Shown here in pieces: positions 36,636-48,811 of a stretch of 64,000 nucleotides of DNA. A model generated the notes under the pieces. The model saw only the letters and a program-made list of their open reading frames with translations. It had not been told where the DNA came from and searched no databases. The stretch lies in NCBI GenBank assembly GCA_021018815.1, contig JAITYX010000054.1, forward strand, positions 1,364,001 to 1,428,000, read 5' to 3'. This DNA comes from Talinum fruticosum. Taxonomy: Eukaryota > Streptophyta > Magnoliopsida > Caryophyllales > Talinaceae. Both the position numbers and the translations under genes were made by a program. The stretch's first letter is position 1; each line of letters opens with the position of its first letter.

Positions 36636-38285
36636 ATCTATAGCTATAAGGACTTTATCTTTTAACCAAATTTGTCCATTAAAATATTCTATATTTACTC
36701 TATAAGTATTAGATGAGCTAAAGTTTCTTATATTTCGATTTGGTAAATTCAGGCTTCTAAACATATTTGGTTGATTAAAATTCTTACTTCTTTATTCGTG
36801 TATGATAATGAAAGTTTTGGTGCTTGGCTAGTTGAAGTTTCTTCATCAACGGATTGAAAGTCGTTAACGAAGGTAATGAATTTTTTCGTTCATTTGCTTC
36901 TTTTGTTGGAAAATTTGTATTAGAGAAATTATATAATCCTTGATAATAAAAGGATAGTGCATCGTTATTAGGTTCCATACCTATATCTCGCAGAAAGTTT
37001 AAAATGTAAATTAAGTGTATCTTCAATATTTTCACTTCTAAGTGTGACTAAATAGTTTGGGTAATATTTAAAAATTTATTTTTAATAAATTAGGTTTCCT
37101 TGTAGTGTACCTAAATGACATTTTATATATTTTTAAACATTTGATCATGAATAGATATAATAATAGGTGAATTGATTCCTTCTTTGAAATAAAATTTAAC
37201 CTCTATTTGGATTCCTTATAAATGCACATATTTAATTAATTTTCTATCTTTAGAAGGAATTTCTTCTAGAAATTTTTAATTGTTTCTCAATTCATTAACC
37301 TTAATCTAATATTTTCTTGTAGGTTTTGAACAAAAATTGGTTGTTCTATTGTATATAGTTTAAATTATCATATAGATTTTCTCTTAAAGAAGTCAACTAC
37401 CTTTTTCATAAAAGTTTGAGGATTCTTTAAAAATAATTCTTGTACTACTATTTTGTCATAAAGAGTTTCGTTAAAAGAGATTATTCCAGTATAATTTTTA
37501 TTATTTTCTTATTCTTGTTGATGAACTATTTTAGTTTCTTCAATATTGATTTTTGATCTTGTTTCACTTTGATCTGAACTTTCTTCACTTATTGATTGAG
37601 AACAACTTGAGACTTCTTCAAAATTTTCTATCACGATTGGATAAAGCTCCTATTTAATTTCTTCAAATTTCTCATAAAAGAGTTTTACAAAGTTGGTCTT
37701 CTTTTTGTACATTCAATAGATCTATGGCCTATTTCTCCACACGTCCAACACTTACATGTAGGTTCTTTTTTGCTTTTATAATATCGATTAGATGGATTAA
37801 AATTTTCTTTTCTTAAGACTTCGTGTTTAAAATCCTGATTTTTTCTTGGTTGGTTTGTTTATCGAAGATACGGTCTTAGTGAGTTTGGAAGAGCTTTTCT
37901 TTTTTTTTTTTTAGATTTTTGATTATTTGTTTTGGATTTTAAAGGTCCTTTTCTCTTAATTTATAATTTGGATATGATTGACACCCATATTGACCTAGTT
38001 CCTTAACATTTTTACAACATAGGGTAACGTGTTTTATTTTTTTCTTCTATTTTCTTGTAAGTATAATTGAGTCATTTGTTTTATTATACTAGTCTATATG
38101 ACTGCTATTGATCTAAAAACTGTAGATTGTTTAGCAAATTCTTCAAATTTTTCAAAAAGTAATCGTTCCATGGTGATGGAAATTTATTTAATAAAAGTTG
38201 CACATATGTTTCTTGACACTCTATAGAATCATATAATTCAAAGTAATATTTGTCAAACTTCTCAAAAGAAACTTCTAGAATCAAT
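36636..38285 (-). mobile_element. Endogenous pararetrovirus, minus copy, coat-protein region
   Basis: Continuation of 8405-12340 upstream of RT in the viral sense. A CCHC knuckle of the caulimovirid coat-protein form (CKCWTCGEIGHRSIEC) lies at about 37700-37755 on the minus strand. Other open pieces are at 38105-38320 and 36784-37035. Stops are frequent. It abuts the plus copy at about 38285. Confidence 0.75.
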
Positions 38286-38289
38286 ATTT

Positions 38290-39190
38290 TACTCCGAAGT
38301 GGATATAAAAGAATTTTCATAACAAACCAAAGAATTATTAGAAAAAATTAATTAGACCTTCAAAAGGAGCTTATCATCTCCCGCTTTCATAGTTATGAAT
38401 GAACTAGAAAAGAGACAAGGAAAAGCAAGATAAAAAAATATATAAAAAAGTGAACCAGTACACTAAAACTGATAATTATTTCTTGCCTAATAAAGAAGTC
38501 CCTATCAATCTTGTTAAAAATAAGAAATACTATTCTAAATTCGATTGTAAATCTGAATTTTGGCAAATAAAGATGGATGAAAATAGTATCAAATATACAT
38601 ATTTTACTACACCCCAATAATTCTATGAATGGATAGTTAAGCCCTTTGGATTTGAAAAATGCGCCAAGAATATTTCAAAGAAGAATTGATAATTTATTTA
38701 GTCATCTTAATAATATTTTAGTTGTCTACGTAACTAATATTGTAATTAGCTCTAATACCATAGAAGAACGTAGGAAACATTTAAATATTTTTTATGGAAA
38801 CAACAATTAAAGAAAGAATATGTCTTAATAAAAAGAACGTCATAATAGAGCAAGAAAAAATTAAAGTTTTAGGATTTAAATTAAGAAAATATGGAATTTC
38901 TCTTCAACCCCATATTTCAAGAAAAATAAAAGAATATCCTGATAAATTAAAAACTAAATAGCAAATTCAAGGATTTTTAGGATTAGTTAATTACACAAGT
39001 TCTTACATTATAGATTTAGCCAAGAAAAGAAAGATTTACAAAGGCTTTTAAGAAAAATAATACCATAGGATATACTAATCGTCATACATAAATAGTTAAA
39101 AGTGTTAAAAATAAATGCGAAAATTTACCAAGTTTAAGACTCCTAGAACTAGGAGATAATCTTATATTACAAACCGACGCTTCGAATATA
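38290..39190 (+). pseudogene. Pararetroviral reverse transcriptase remnant (plus copy)
   Basis: Blocks visible in shifting frames include SSPAF, YYSKFDCKSEFWQIKMDE and FYEWIVKPFGF, then the catalytic region near 38720-38740 where the conserved Asp pair is disrupted. Later pieces match the RT thumb region. Confidence 0.8.
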
Positions 39191-39192
39191 CT

Positions 39193-39513
39193 TTGGCGAT
39201 CGTCCTTAAAACCGATTTAATGAAAAATGTGGATACCATAGTGGAACATTCTCACAACAAGAAGAAAATTATAATACAAGTAGAAAAAGAATTATTAGCT
39301 ATTATTCGAGAAATTAAAAAATGGAGATTATTTCTTTTACCAAAACCTTTCAAAGTATTAACTAACAATAAAGCCACAACAACTTTTGTGAAACAAACAC
39401 TAGATAATGGACCGCATATGAGAAAACTCCATAGATGGCAAACATTTTTATCCAAGTTTAACGTTGTTTATGAGCATGTTGCAGGAAATAATAATTTTTA
39501 TAAGATTATTTAA
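39193..39513 (+). pseudogene. Pararetroviral RNase H remnant (plus copy)
   Basis: A 106-residue open stretch with VEKELLAIIREIKKWRLFLLP, the FKVLTNNKATTTFVKQ strand and HRWQTFLSKFNVVYEHVAGNN. The RWQTFLS..YEH.G.N pattern is typical of Caulimoviridae. It stops soon afterwards. Confidence 0.85.
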
Positions 39514-41094
39514 CAACAGAGGCAGAATATCTTGAGGATCATGGACAAGCCAAAATTGAAGAATTAAGAGACGTAGTTTTAGACTTCAATGATTATCTTG
39601 ATACTGTAATGTGAACGATTGGATCAAATATGGACAGGAGTACAAAAACCATCGAAGCCATAAGACATGATCTTAATCAAAGCAAAATCTGTAGTAGCAA
39701 TGCTGCTAAAGACGATTGAAGAACTCAAAGGAAACACCTCTACTCGGTAATTCTCAAATCATTATCCCATCTCTTAATTCTTCTTAAGGAAGAGAAAGAG
39801 ATGCAAGAATTAAAAGTTAAGCTATTAGTTAAAAGACACAGTTATTAATAGCACAAATGAAACTACAATTCAAGAATATCCTTATTCTACGATCCCTTTT
39901 ACGCAAAATATCGAAAGGTTACTGAATTAGCATATGAACAAGTTCCAATTGTATCCCAAATCTTTTACACTAATGGAGAATCCCTTTTCCCCAGATTAAC
40001 CATCTGTTCAAGCATAGACCTAGAACTCATTTATCAATTTTATAAGCTTGGATACCTTGATTTAGTTTATCCTAAATCAAATCTCCAAGAACTATCCAAA
40101 TTCTCTCCCACTATTATCCAAAAATAAAGAATTTTAAGCAAGGAACCATTTTTGTAAAATTCTATAATATTCCTCCAGAAAAATATGAAGAAGCTAAAAC
40201 AATATTCCCGGTAATTAGTATGATTCAAATCGAACATATTTTCGATAAATTCGAACTAAGAATTAACAAGGAAAAAGCTTTCGAAAATTTCAGATTCAAC
40301 AATTCCTGGATCAATTAAAGAAGAACAAGCGGAGCTATAGCTGTCAAGTGCCAAAGTGATTGACTCTTTAGGTATGGCCTTTGTACTTTATATCAAGAAG
40401 AAAAGTTCATTATCACTAAAGAAGGCTCCAAGCTAGATGAATTTGATGAGTAATTATTTTAATTTAGCACAGATTGATGCCCTATCCCTTTCAAGGAACT
40501 ACAACTGTCGAAAAGAAGTTTGTTGAACTATACACAAAAGAAGAAGAAAAATAGCTTTATGAACAACTAGTCTGATTATGCCAGCATAAAGTGTTGGCAA
40601 ACTATTACAATAGATGAATAGTAAAGAAATGTGATAACATTATCACTTTACTATAGCTAATGGATGAATCAGCAACAATTGCAAAGTGATTGAAAGCAAA
40701 GAAGCAGCATAAAATTATAATATTTGTAGTAGAAAGGTAGAGGCAAATTAGGCGAAGAATAGATCACCTAATATTGTTCATTACGAGATGTTTTAAAAAT
40801 TTTCTCTTTTTGGGAAAGAGAGAAATAAAATTAGCATTCAAAACAATTTTAAGTTATATTTTTGATTTTGAGAGTATAGAGAGAAAAGGAGATCAAAGAG
40901 CTAAAGTAAGTCCACTAAGGCATATTGAGGAAGACATGGTGGCGAGACTAAGAGGTCGATCAAAATCTCAATCACTTAAAGGAGAAGGTATAATTTTTAA
41001 ATTTTTCTTTGAATTGCTAAAATTATTTCTTCTCAAACACCAAGTTATCTTGTTTGATCTGTTTTCGTTCAAATTTTGTTCTCTCATCAAATAA
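39514..41094 (+). pseudogene. Downstream pararetroviral ORF remnants
   Basis: Decayed coding-like sequence collinear with 8700-10280 on the minus strand. The best piece (40774-41094) encodes KREIKLAFKTILSYIFDFES and matches 8756-8944 in the minus copy. I do not recognise its function. Confidence 0.55.
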
Positions 41095-41138
41095 TTTTAA
41101 ATTTTTTCTACAAAAACAAAGGCAACAACATGATTTAC

Positions 41139-41150
41139 TGGTATCAGAGC
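41139..41150 (+). promoter_or_regulatory. Pararetroviral tRNA-Met primer binding site
   Basis: TGGTATCAGAGC, the canonical Caulimoviridae minus-strand primer site, here with no LTR upstream. This separates the element from Ty1/copia and Ty3/gypsy retrotransposons. Confidence 0.8.
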
Positions 41151-41297
41151 TACCCTATTTAATTACCCAACTCAATTTCCTTATTCACTACCCCACCTTA
41201 ATTATTAATGTTTTACAAAAGAAAACATGCATAAATTTTGCTTCGTTTCCGAACCTATAGCTTTGAAATAATAAAAAAATATTTCTATTAAAAAATA

Positions 41298-42452
41298 TAG
41301 GAAAAAGAAAAATAAAATTGGCTGCTTTTAAACCCAAATTACCACCTCTAAATTTGATATTTGAGTCATTTTTCTCTCGTTTAAAGTGGGCCCCTAATAT
41401 AGGTCACAAATATGACTAGCTTTAATTAGATCAGGTTAAAACTGGCCTAAAATTCCATCCAAATGACTCAATACTCATATTAGATCTGACAATCGAAATA
41501 ATTAACCTGAAATCGAAATTGATTTTATTGAATTCCAATATTTTTCTCCATTCTTTACAAGATCAGCTCATTGCATTAAAAATACGGTTACTTGAAGTTG
41601 ACCTGATCCAAAAATGGCCTGACCCATAATAGAATTAAATGAACCAAATGCAAGCAAACTAACCGAGAAAGAAAAAATTTCATTCATCCCTTGAGGTTTC
41701 GATAAATGTTTTTTGTAACCTGAACTTTTCGAATTATTATAAAAAATCCCCAAAATTTCATATTTGTGGCAATAAGCAGTTATTGGAGATTATATTGATG
41801 ATTTATGGCCATGATGAAGATAATTTGTGGTCGCTGTCTCACTAAAAATGTCAAATTTGAAAATTTTGAGGTGTGTATGGGGAAGGGGGAGAAACATGCA
41901 TCATTAGTTGTGCTCACAAAAGTAGAGTTATTAGAGGATAGTAAGTCGCTCAAGTCAAGTTTTCATAAGGAGGAAAGTTCATGAACTAGCCAAGGGTGTG
42001 GAGGAGGAAAGGTGTAAGGAGAGAGGCATTTTTATAATTGTAGTTTTTATAATAATGGGTGAAAATGTTAATGGGTAAAAAATCATTTGAAAAATTCAGA
42101 GGTAGATTAAATATTTTTGAAATCTCAAGAAGGATAAATAAAAAATTTTCACCTAAAACATGTTCTATTGCATGAATAAGACCAAACTACCCTTACATTT
42201 AGCCTTTCTCATGTTTTTCAACAACACTCTCAATGAAGGAACATAATCTTAAATGTGCTCCGTTATATAATCTCCAAGTCTAGCCAAGTTTGGCACTTTA
42301 TTAACTTCTAGACATTATATATTTCCAAAGGCAATTGCCTCCAAATGATGGAGGGGTTTTTTTTTAAAAAAATAATTATGACAATATGTATAGGAAATCA
42401 ATGAGTAGTTCATTATTTGTCGAAGTTATTCTAAAAAGAGATGATATTAGTT
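41298..42452. other. Unassigned interval
   Basis: AT-rich DNA with no supported gene, LTR or conserved coding block. Confidence 0.6.
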
Positions 42453-43822
42453 TTTAAAATCTCGAACTTTGGGGTCTTTTTTAATGTGAATATTCTAAAA
42501 TATTGATTAGCCTCACAATATTCTAAATTTTTATCCTATTATTTTTGGGTATCCCACCACCGAGTTGTGGGTGAAAAGAATCGATGGCAATATGACATGG
42601 CGATGGAGGTTTGACCATTTTATTTTTTATTTTATATGTCGACTAAATTTGACTAGTTTTTCTTCATCTCTACCAGCCACTCTCTCTCCTCCTCTACCTC
42701 CATTCATCTTCTTCCTCCAAAACTCTCCCTGTGATTCTCTCTCCGCTGCCTCCATCTTTTTCTCTACAACTCTCTTTCCCTCTCTCTCCCCTCCTAACTT
42801 CTCTGTGCCTCTCTTACTACATCTCCCTCCCTCTTTCTCTCCGTGTTGCTCTCCTCCTTATTCCCTGTAACTTTGGAGTCCCTTTCTTTGAAGTCCGACT
42901 GGGGATCTCAAGTCTCAATCCATAATCTTTTCATGTTCTTCAATTCACACTTGACCCACTAATCTCATCATCCCGACATTGAAAATTAAAGTCTTGTATC
43001 GACATATTCTTCTCATTAAAGGAATTTAAAGTTAGAAGGGCTTGTTCCGAAGTAATTGAAGTAAAAAAAAAAAAAAAACTGATTGGTTCTTGTTTAAGCT
43101 CCCGAAAGAAAAAAACAATTTGGGGCTTGTTCCGGAAGGCAAATGAAGCCAAAAATCAAAAACAAAACACAATAGGCAATTGAAGAGCCCAAAGTAAATC
43201 CAGAAGTCAAGTAAAAAATCAACGACCCACAATCGAAGTCAAAGCTTAGGGCTTGTTCAAACTCCCATTTTGCCATAAGCAATTAATCTTCTTCATCTTC
43301 ATCTTCTTCTTTAGTGGTTATGCACTAATTGCGTGGATGAATTTGAGGAGTTGTGTATCAAAATTTTATAGAGAGATAAAGGAAAGAAGAGCCTTGGAGA
43401 TTTTTGAGAAAGGGAATGGAGGATTCGAGTGGAGAGAGAAAGAGGACCTAGAGGAGAGAGGGAAATTATTTGAGAAAAGGGATGGAGGATTCATAGGAGA
43501 GACAAAGAGGACCTAGAGGAGAAAGAGTAAAGAGATAGAGAAAGAAATTGTTTAAGAAAGGCCATGGAGGATCCAGAGGAGAGAGAAAGAAGACCTAGTG
43601 GAGAGAGAGTTAAGCTGTGAGAGAGAAAAATCAATCAAATTATTTGCAAAAAGCCACGTACACTACCACCACCACGACGTCATATCAGCACCGATTTTTT
43701 CACGCGTAACTCGGTGGTGGGATACCAAAATATATTAGGGTAAAAATTCGGGATGCTTGCGAGGTTAATCAATATTTCAGGATATTCTCATTAAAAGACC
43801 CAAAAGTTCGGGATTTTAAAAT
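42453..43822. mobile_element. Long-terminal-inverted-repeat element (Mutator-like or foldback)
   Basis: Arms of about 140 bp (42453-42597 and 43681-43822) are reverse complements at roughly 80 percent, sharing TTTTAAAATC, GAACTTT, ATATTGATTA and GGTATCCCACCACCGAGTT. The centre is pyrimidine-rich at 42660-42850 and purine-rich at 43380-43630, so the pairing may continue inward. No transposase or clear target duplication was found. Confidence 0.7.
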
Positions 43823-43933
43823 CCAAGATTCCATAATTAATTTGATCATTCTTGTCATACTTGACAAAATATACGAAATAAATGACGTATATTGCTGAAG
43901 TATAATGACGACTACATTATACAAAAAACATGG

Positions 43934-45365
43934 TGAAGGTTTGCTCTTGGAGAGGTTAAGTTACCCTAGAAGGGGGTAAATAGGGTGATGGAAAATTTTC
44001 GCAGAATGAAAAGATTTTAGCAAAGTAAAGACTTAAAAGTCAGTTCCGAGTCTAGATTGGACTCGAAATGCGAGAACAGGAAATATACGTGGAAATCGTC
44101 CTGGAACAGAAAACCACGAGACGGTGCTTATCCAAGCATTAAGTCAAATCCACTATTTTGAATCCACAAAATACAAGGATTGACCCCTTACAGAATTGTT
44201 CCCTTAGACAATTCAATTACAAGATTTGCTAAACACAAAAGTTACCTTATCTGTTCTAGTACTTTCTAACCGAGAAACGAGATAGAGATAAATGAGCTCG
44301 GTTAACTCTTATAACTCAGTCAAGGGACTTTACAAAGATTTGAAAATATAAGAGTGATTACAAGACTTTTCTCTTTACAACTCGGAAAGTATAAACTTAG
44401 GAGTGGAGTTGTAAAAGTTAGAAGATTGAGAGAGAGTAAGTTCAGTTTAACTTTGGCAATGTTCAACAACAATCTTCAAGTCTTGTATGGAGGCTTCTAT
44501 TTATACACAACAAGGAAGAGTAGTTGTTGTGGCTGATTCTGGACTTGAGAACTTTACTAACCGTTGTAACGGATAGTCCGAGTCACTCGGAAAAGGAAGA
44601 GTAGCTTCTATTGAATATGAACATTGTGCTTAGGTCCTTGGCTCGAAAAGAAGTCCATCCCACTGATTGTGACTGAAATATGGGTTGTTACTCAAAGTTG
44701 AAGTTTACCAGATTTAGAAATAAACAACCACGACATGGTGTCCGAGCCTTGTCTCGAAACAATGCTTTTACTGTCTGCTGGGTGTTTAACGGTTAGAAGC
44801 CGATTGCTTTTGCTTTTGAAAACAAGATTAAAATACTTTAATCAACCTGTAAAAGCAAATCAAAGCAGTACTCAAAGTATAAAAATACTTTAATCCAAGA
44901 TTAGGTAAGAATAATAATTAATTCTTAATAATTAAGCACTTAATTATCTTTAACATAAAAGAATGAAATTTTTTGAGTCTAATATTCAATAGGTTCAAAT
45001 TCTATCTTGTGTCCGTACTTAAATGATTAAGTTGTTAAGAATATATAGACACCATGCATCAAATTGATCGAGTAAATAATTTCTTTCAATAAACCGACTT
45101 AGAAATGAGAATTAGAGTAGTAATTCATTTTCAGTTAACTCATGAAGTCAATGCTCAAAATTAGATATGTTCGTGAAATTATTTACTCATGAAAACTGTC
45201 CGAGTTGCATCCGAGTGGGTCAGAAATCCAGTTAAGCGTGTTCTACTCAAGAGATGCTTTACGAGTAGATCAAACAAGATTGAAAACTAAGGTAAGCTTC
45301 TTAAAGACTTAGAATGACTTGAAATCAAAACCATAAAGAGATAGAGAGTTACACCTAAGTTTTCA
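43934..45365 (-). repeat. Copia 3' LTR (outer copy)
   Basis: TGAAGGTTTGCTC to TTTTCA. It is the most diverged LTR of the family here. The reverse-complement polypurine tract ATCTCCCCTTTTT follows at 45366. Confidence 0.82.
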
Positions 45366-45673
45366 ATCTCCCCTTTTTGATGAAAGACATTCAACACTTA
45401 ATAGAAGAAGCTAAAGTTTTAGAGAGTTAAGTTTTCATGGCTTAGAAACGAATGATTGTAGAATTTTCTTTTTGAGACAAGGTCAGAATTTGTTGTTAGA
45501 TCATATTGATGCAAGAAATAGTAGAGCAAATATTATCGAGAGAATAAGAACAAGTAATAGAGCATAGAATCAAAACAGAAATAATGAGGTATGGATAATA
45601 CAAGTTAGTGATGCTCATAAATTATAAAATTTCATTAATGTTCAAAAACAAAGCACATAAAAAAAACTAAAAC

Positions 45674-47918
45674 TATAAGACCCGAAAATTTCGGATGTTT
45701 TCCTGGTAATGAATTAAGCTATTAAAAGTTAGGTAAAAAATTTGAAATTATTAAATTAAGTGAATTGTAATTTTTCGAGTCGAAATTAAAACCCGAGGAT
45801 TGAAACCGGGCATGGGCTAGCTTAATTGGGCTTATTGAAATTAAATTTGAGCCCAATTCACATTAAAAGCGGAAAGTAGAAAAGAAAAAGAAAAGAAAAT
45901 GAGAAATGGGAAGGAAGGTCAGTCTGCCATTTAAGGAGAAGGCTGGCAAGGGATTAAGAAAAGGAAGTATTGGGTCCAATTGAAATTGGGCAACAAGTCC
46001 ATTAGGTGTTGAAATTAAAAGAGGAGAGAAAGTGGGATTGGGAATGAGAACAAAAAAGGGGGAATGAAAGAACCAGAAGGACAAGCAAGGAAAGAGAAGA
46101 AGAACGGGAAAACAGAAATAAAGGCGGGCGAGAGGGAGTAAAGGAAAGCGAGAAAGGGAGAGAGCGCGAGAGCTAGGAGGCTGTGGCCACCTGAACAGCG
46201 AGGACGCTGCTGCTGGTGGGCAAGAGAGAGCGAGAGCTCGGGAGGTCGAGTAGAGCAAAAGAAGAGGGGAAGAGCGAGAGACCGAGAGACAGAGACCACG
46301 AAGGGGAAGAGGAACGGCGGACGGAGAGCGAGAATCCAAGGACCAGAACCGGACTGAAATAGAGGAAGCTAGAGGCTGGGATTGAGGCAGCGAGAGGAAG
46401 AAGCAGAGGGTCAAGAAAGAAGAAGGAAGGGGAATCCGAAAAGAAGAAAGTAAAGTAAAATTACCAATTCGAAAATATTCAAAACCGAAATTCTTAGAAC
46501 CTCTAAGAATCAAAGGTGAGTAATTCAAATCCATCCTCTAAAGATAAAAATAAATTAGGTGGATTAAGCTTGGAATTGATTCATGAAATTGGAAACCCTA
46601 GATTTAATTGAAGAACGTAGAGGCCTAATTCACTGAATTTAGAAACTCGCTAATTGTGATTCATGATGTGAATTATGTGATTTATTAGATATGATTCGTG
46701 AATATTTGAGTGTTATTAAGTATGATCATTGAGCTATATGCTTGAAATCTCCATGAACTTAGCTTGAAGTATGTTAGAAGGTAGAATCATGAAAGATAAA
46801 GAAATCACAAAGATGCAGATTTTTACCATGTTTTGCCTACTTGTCCGAATTGTTATGCTTTTATGAGTTGCCCAAAATTCCTGAAAATTTTACTGTAGCT
46901 TGATGATAATTTATAGCAATTTTTTGTAAATTTTAGTATACATTGGATGAGTAGATTGGAAGATATGGATTTTTGAGTGAAAATGTGCTGTTTTGGGCAA
47001 AATCGGAACTAAGTAAGTAACTGAATTAAGAACTGAAATTTAAGAAGCTATATGGCTAGATTAAGAGATACCTAATGATTAAGGAAAGTTTTAGAACCTT
47101 AAACCACCTATGCGCGATTTTATGCAATCATGAAAACCACAAGTTCGTTAATTAGAAATCCTAATTAATATGTTTATGTGAGGATGTGTTTATCTTAAAG
47201 TATATGGATTATAAGTGAAATAAGCATGCCTATATGAGTTGCATTGATTGTGCTTGAGTTGGAACTTGCTTATGTAAATTGCTTGTTTTAAAGAAGTTAC
47301 GTATGAATGTGTTGAGCGTTAATTATATGAATTAAGTGCATCTCTTCAATAAGTAATAAGAATATAGTAAGAAGATAAGAAACATAAATAACTAAAGAAG
47401 GGAAAAAGGATTGTATTATTGATCTAAGACCCCACGAATTAAAGTACCCTCTGAAGCTATGGCCATAGAAGTGTCTCGTCAACCGAAGCCACGAATTATT
47501 TTGCTTCCACGAATTATTGACAGATATGCGTCCTTCGGTTTGAGGCAAGCCTCAAGGCCACGAATTATTTTGCCTCAAGGCCACGAATTATTTTGCCTCA
47601 AGTCCACGAATTATTTTGTGTTGTGTATACTCCGAGCGTGTGGCTCATTGAGATTGTGTTGTTGATACTAGGAGAGTGTGACTCGTTGAGTTTATGAATA
47701 TGTTTCGTGCAGGGCTAGGGCTTTAAGCTTATGGGATTAGCCATATTACGGAGGAAACTCGCCGAAATTTTCAGAAAAATCTTTGAAAACCTATAATCGC
47801 GCTTCCGCCAATCAAAGAGAAAACTATTAACCCTAAGTTGAGATCTTAAATAGCCTTAGAGGTTCCTCTCGGGAATCCTGGCATGTAATACTCCTAGGGT
47901 GGGTCTAGGGGTGTTACA
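45674..47918 (-). mobile_element. Second solo LTR of family E (inverted)
   Basis: The reverse complement of 24439-27300, 2245 bp, with a perfect target duplication AAAAC (45669-45673 and 47919-47923). It carries the same AATAATTCGTGG repeat cluster (here about 47490-47615, inverted) and a purine-rich block (45860-46450). Confidence 0.9.
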
Positions 47919-48811
47919 AAAACTCCCCTAAACCAAACATCCATCCGACTTTTCTCTCCCCTATGCATTTCATCAAAAAAAAAAAAAAGTGCGGAAGGGA
48001 GTAAAAATACAAAGATGTTGGACAAAAGAAAAGAAAATTGAAATCAAGAGAGGGGTGGAGAAGTATGAGTGGAGGAGGAAGAACGAGGACCCCTTCTTCT
48101 ACGTTTATAGCATTGAGTGGAAGCTGCTGGGCGAGGAAGAGTTGGCAGGAGCAAAAGTAGATGTGGGATTTGAATGGCAATCCTGCGGATCGGAGGTTGT
48201 ACTTCCTCTATTTCCTTGTCCGAGCCCTCGACCTTTTCGACTTGAGACGACCGTGCAAAAGGTTGAGCCCGAGATTGACTAACATCCCCAACCTCTCCCG
48301 GGGCGGACTTAGTGTATTATGAGGATATGACCTTAGAATCGGAAGAACTGGAAGACTCCGAGGATGATTCTTATTCGAGTGGGAGTCCTCAATAGCTTTT
48401 GATCTACGCTCTTGAAGACGGCGAATCTGGTCTTGTTGTTGCTTGATGACACATTTTAGCTCATTGACCAGGGCTTGACTCTAATCGATCCGCCTCTAAG
48501 ATGAGCTATGAAGCCGAGTCGAATAGGCATGAAAGCTTGGAAAGCCGCAAGAGTTGATTGTAACTTGTTGGCAAGAGTAACAAATTGAGAAGCCACCTTC
48601 GAAGTAAGTCTATTGAAGGGGCAAGCTGAGAAGAAGATGGTCCAATGAGTGAGAAAAGGTGTCTCGTAGCTCTTCCGAGTTTGAGGAGGAGGAGAAAGTG
48701 GTGGAACTTCAAAAGTGTGAACCTAGACACCGGATTTTATTTCCTGGTATCCTAGTCCAATTAGCTTATTTCCGCCTATGTAGACAACCGGCTCCCGAAA
48801 TTTGTGTGGAT
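47919..48811 (-). pseudogene. Copia ORF2 3' part (outer copy)
   Basis: Aligns with 50660-51750 of the inner copia: the CTCCCCTAAACAA flank, a poly(A/T) run, and the region starting GACACCGGATTT. Very degraded; no long frame remains. Confidence 0.6.

Larger units (their letters stand above)
38286..41297 (+). mobile_element. Endogenous pararetrovirus, plus copy (RT to primer site)
   Basis: Second pararetroviral fragment, head-to-head with the first. It starts abruptly in the RT region and contains RT, RNase H, a downstream ORF remnant and an intact primer site, ending about 150 bp past it. It is collinear with the reverse complement of 8405-12340 but lacks the LINE. It is broken throughout by stops and frameshifts. 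Confidence 0.85.

Noticed and set aside
36700..41260. Interpretation of the RT region as Ty3/gypsy or copia
   Set aside because: No LTRs flank it, the RT box in the matching minus copy is YVDD, RNase H has the caulimovirid RWQTFLS pattern, and a TGGTATCAGAGC site lies downstream of RNase H.
48180..48300. Plus-strand gene after the solo LTR at 47918
   Set aside because: The 97-residue frame is antisense to the degraded copia ORF2 and has no independent support.
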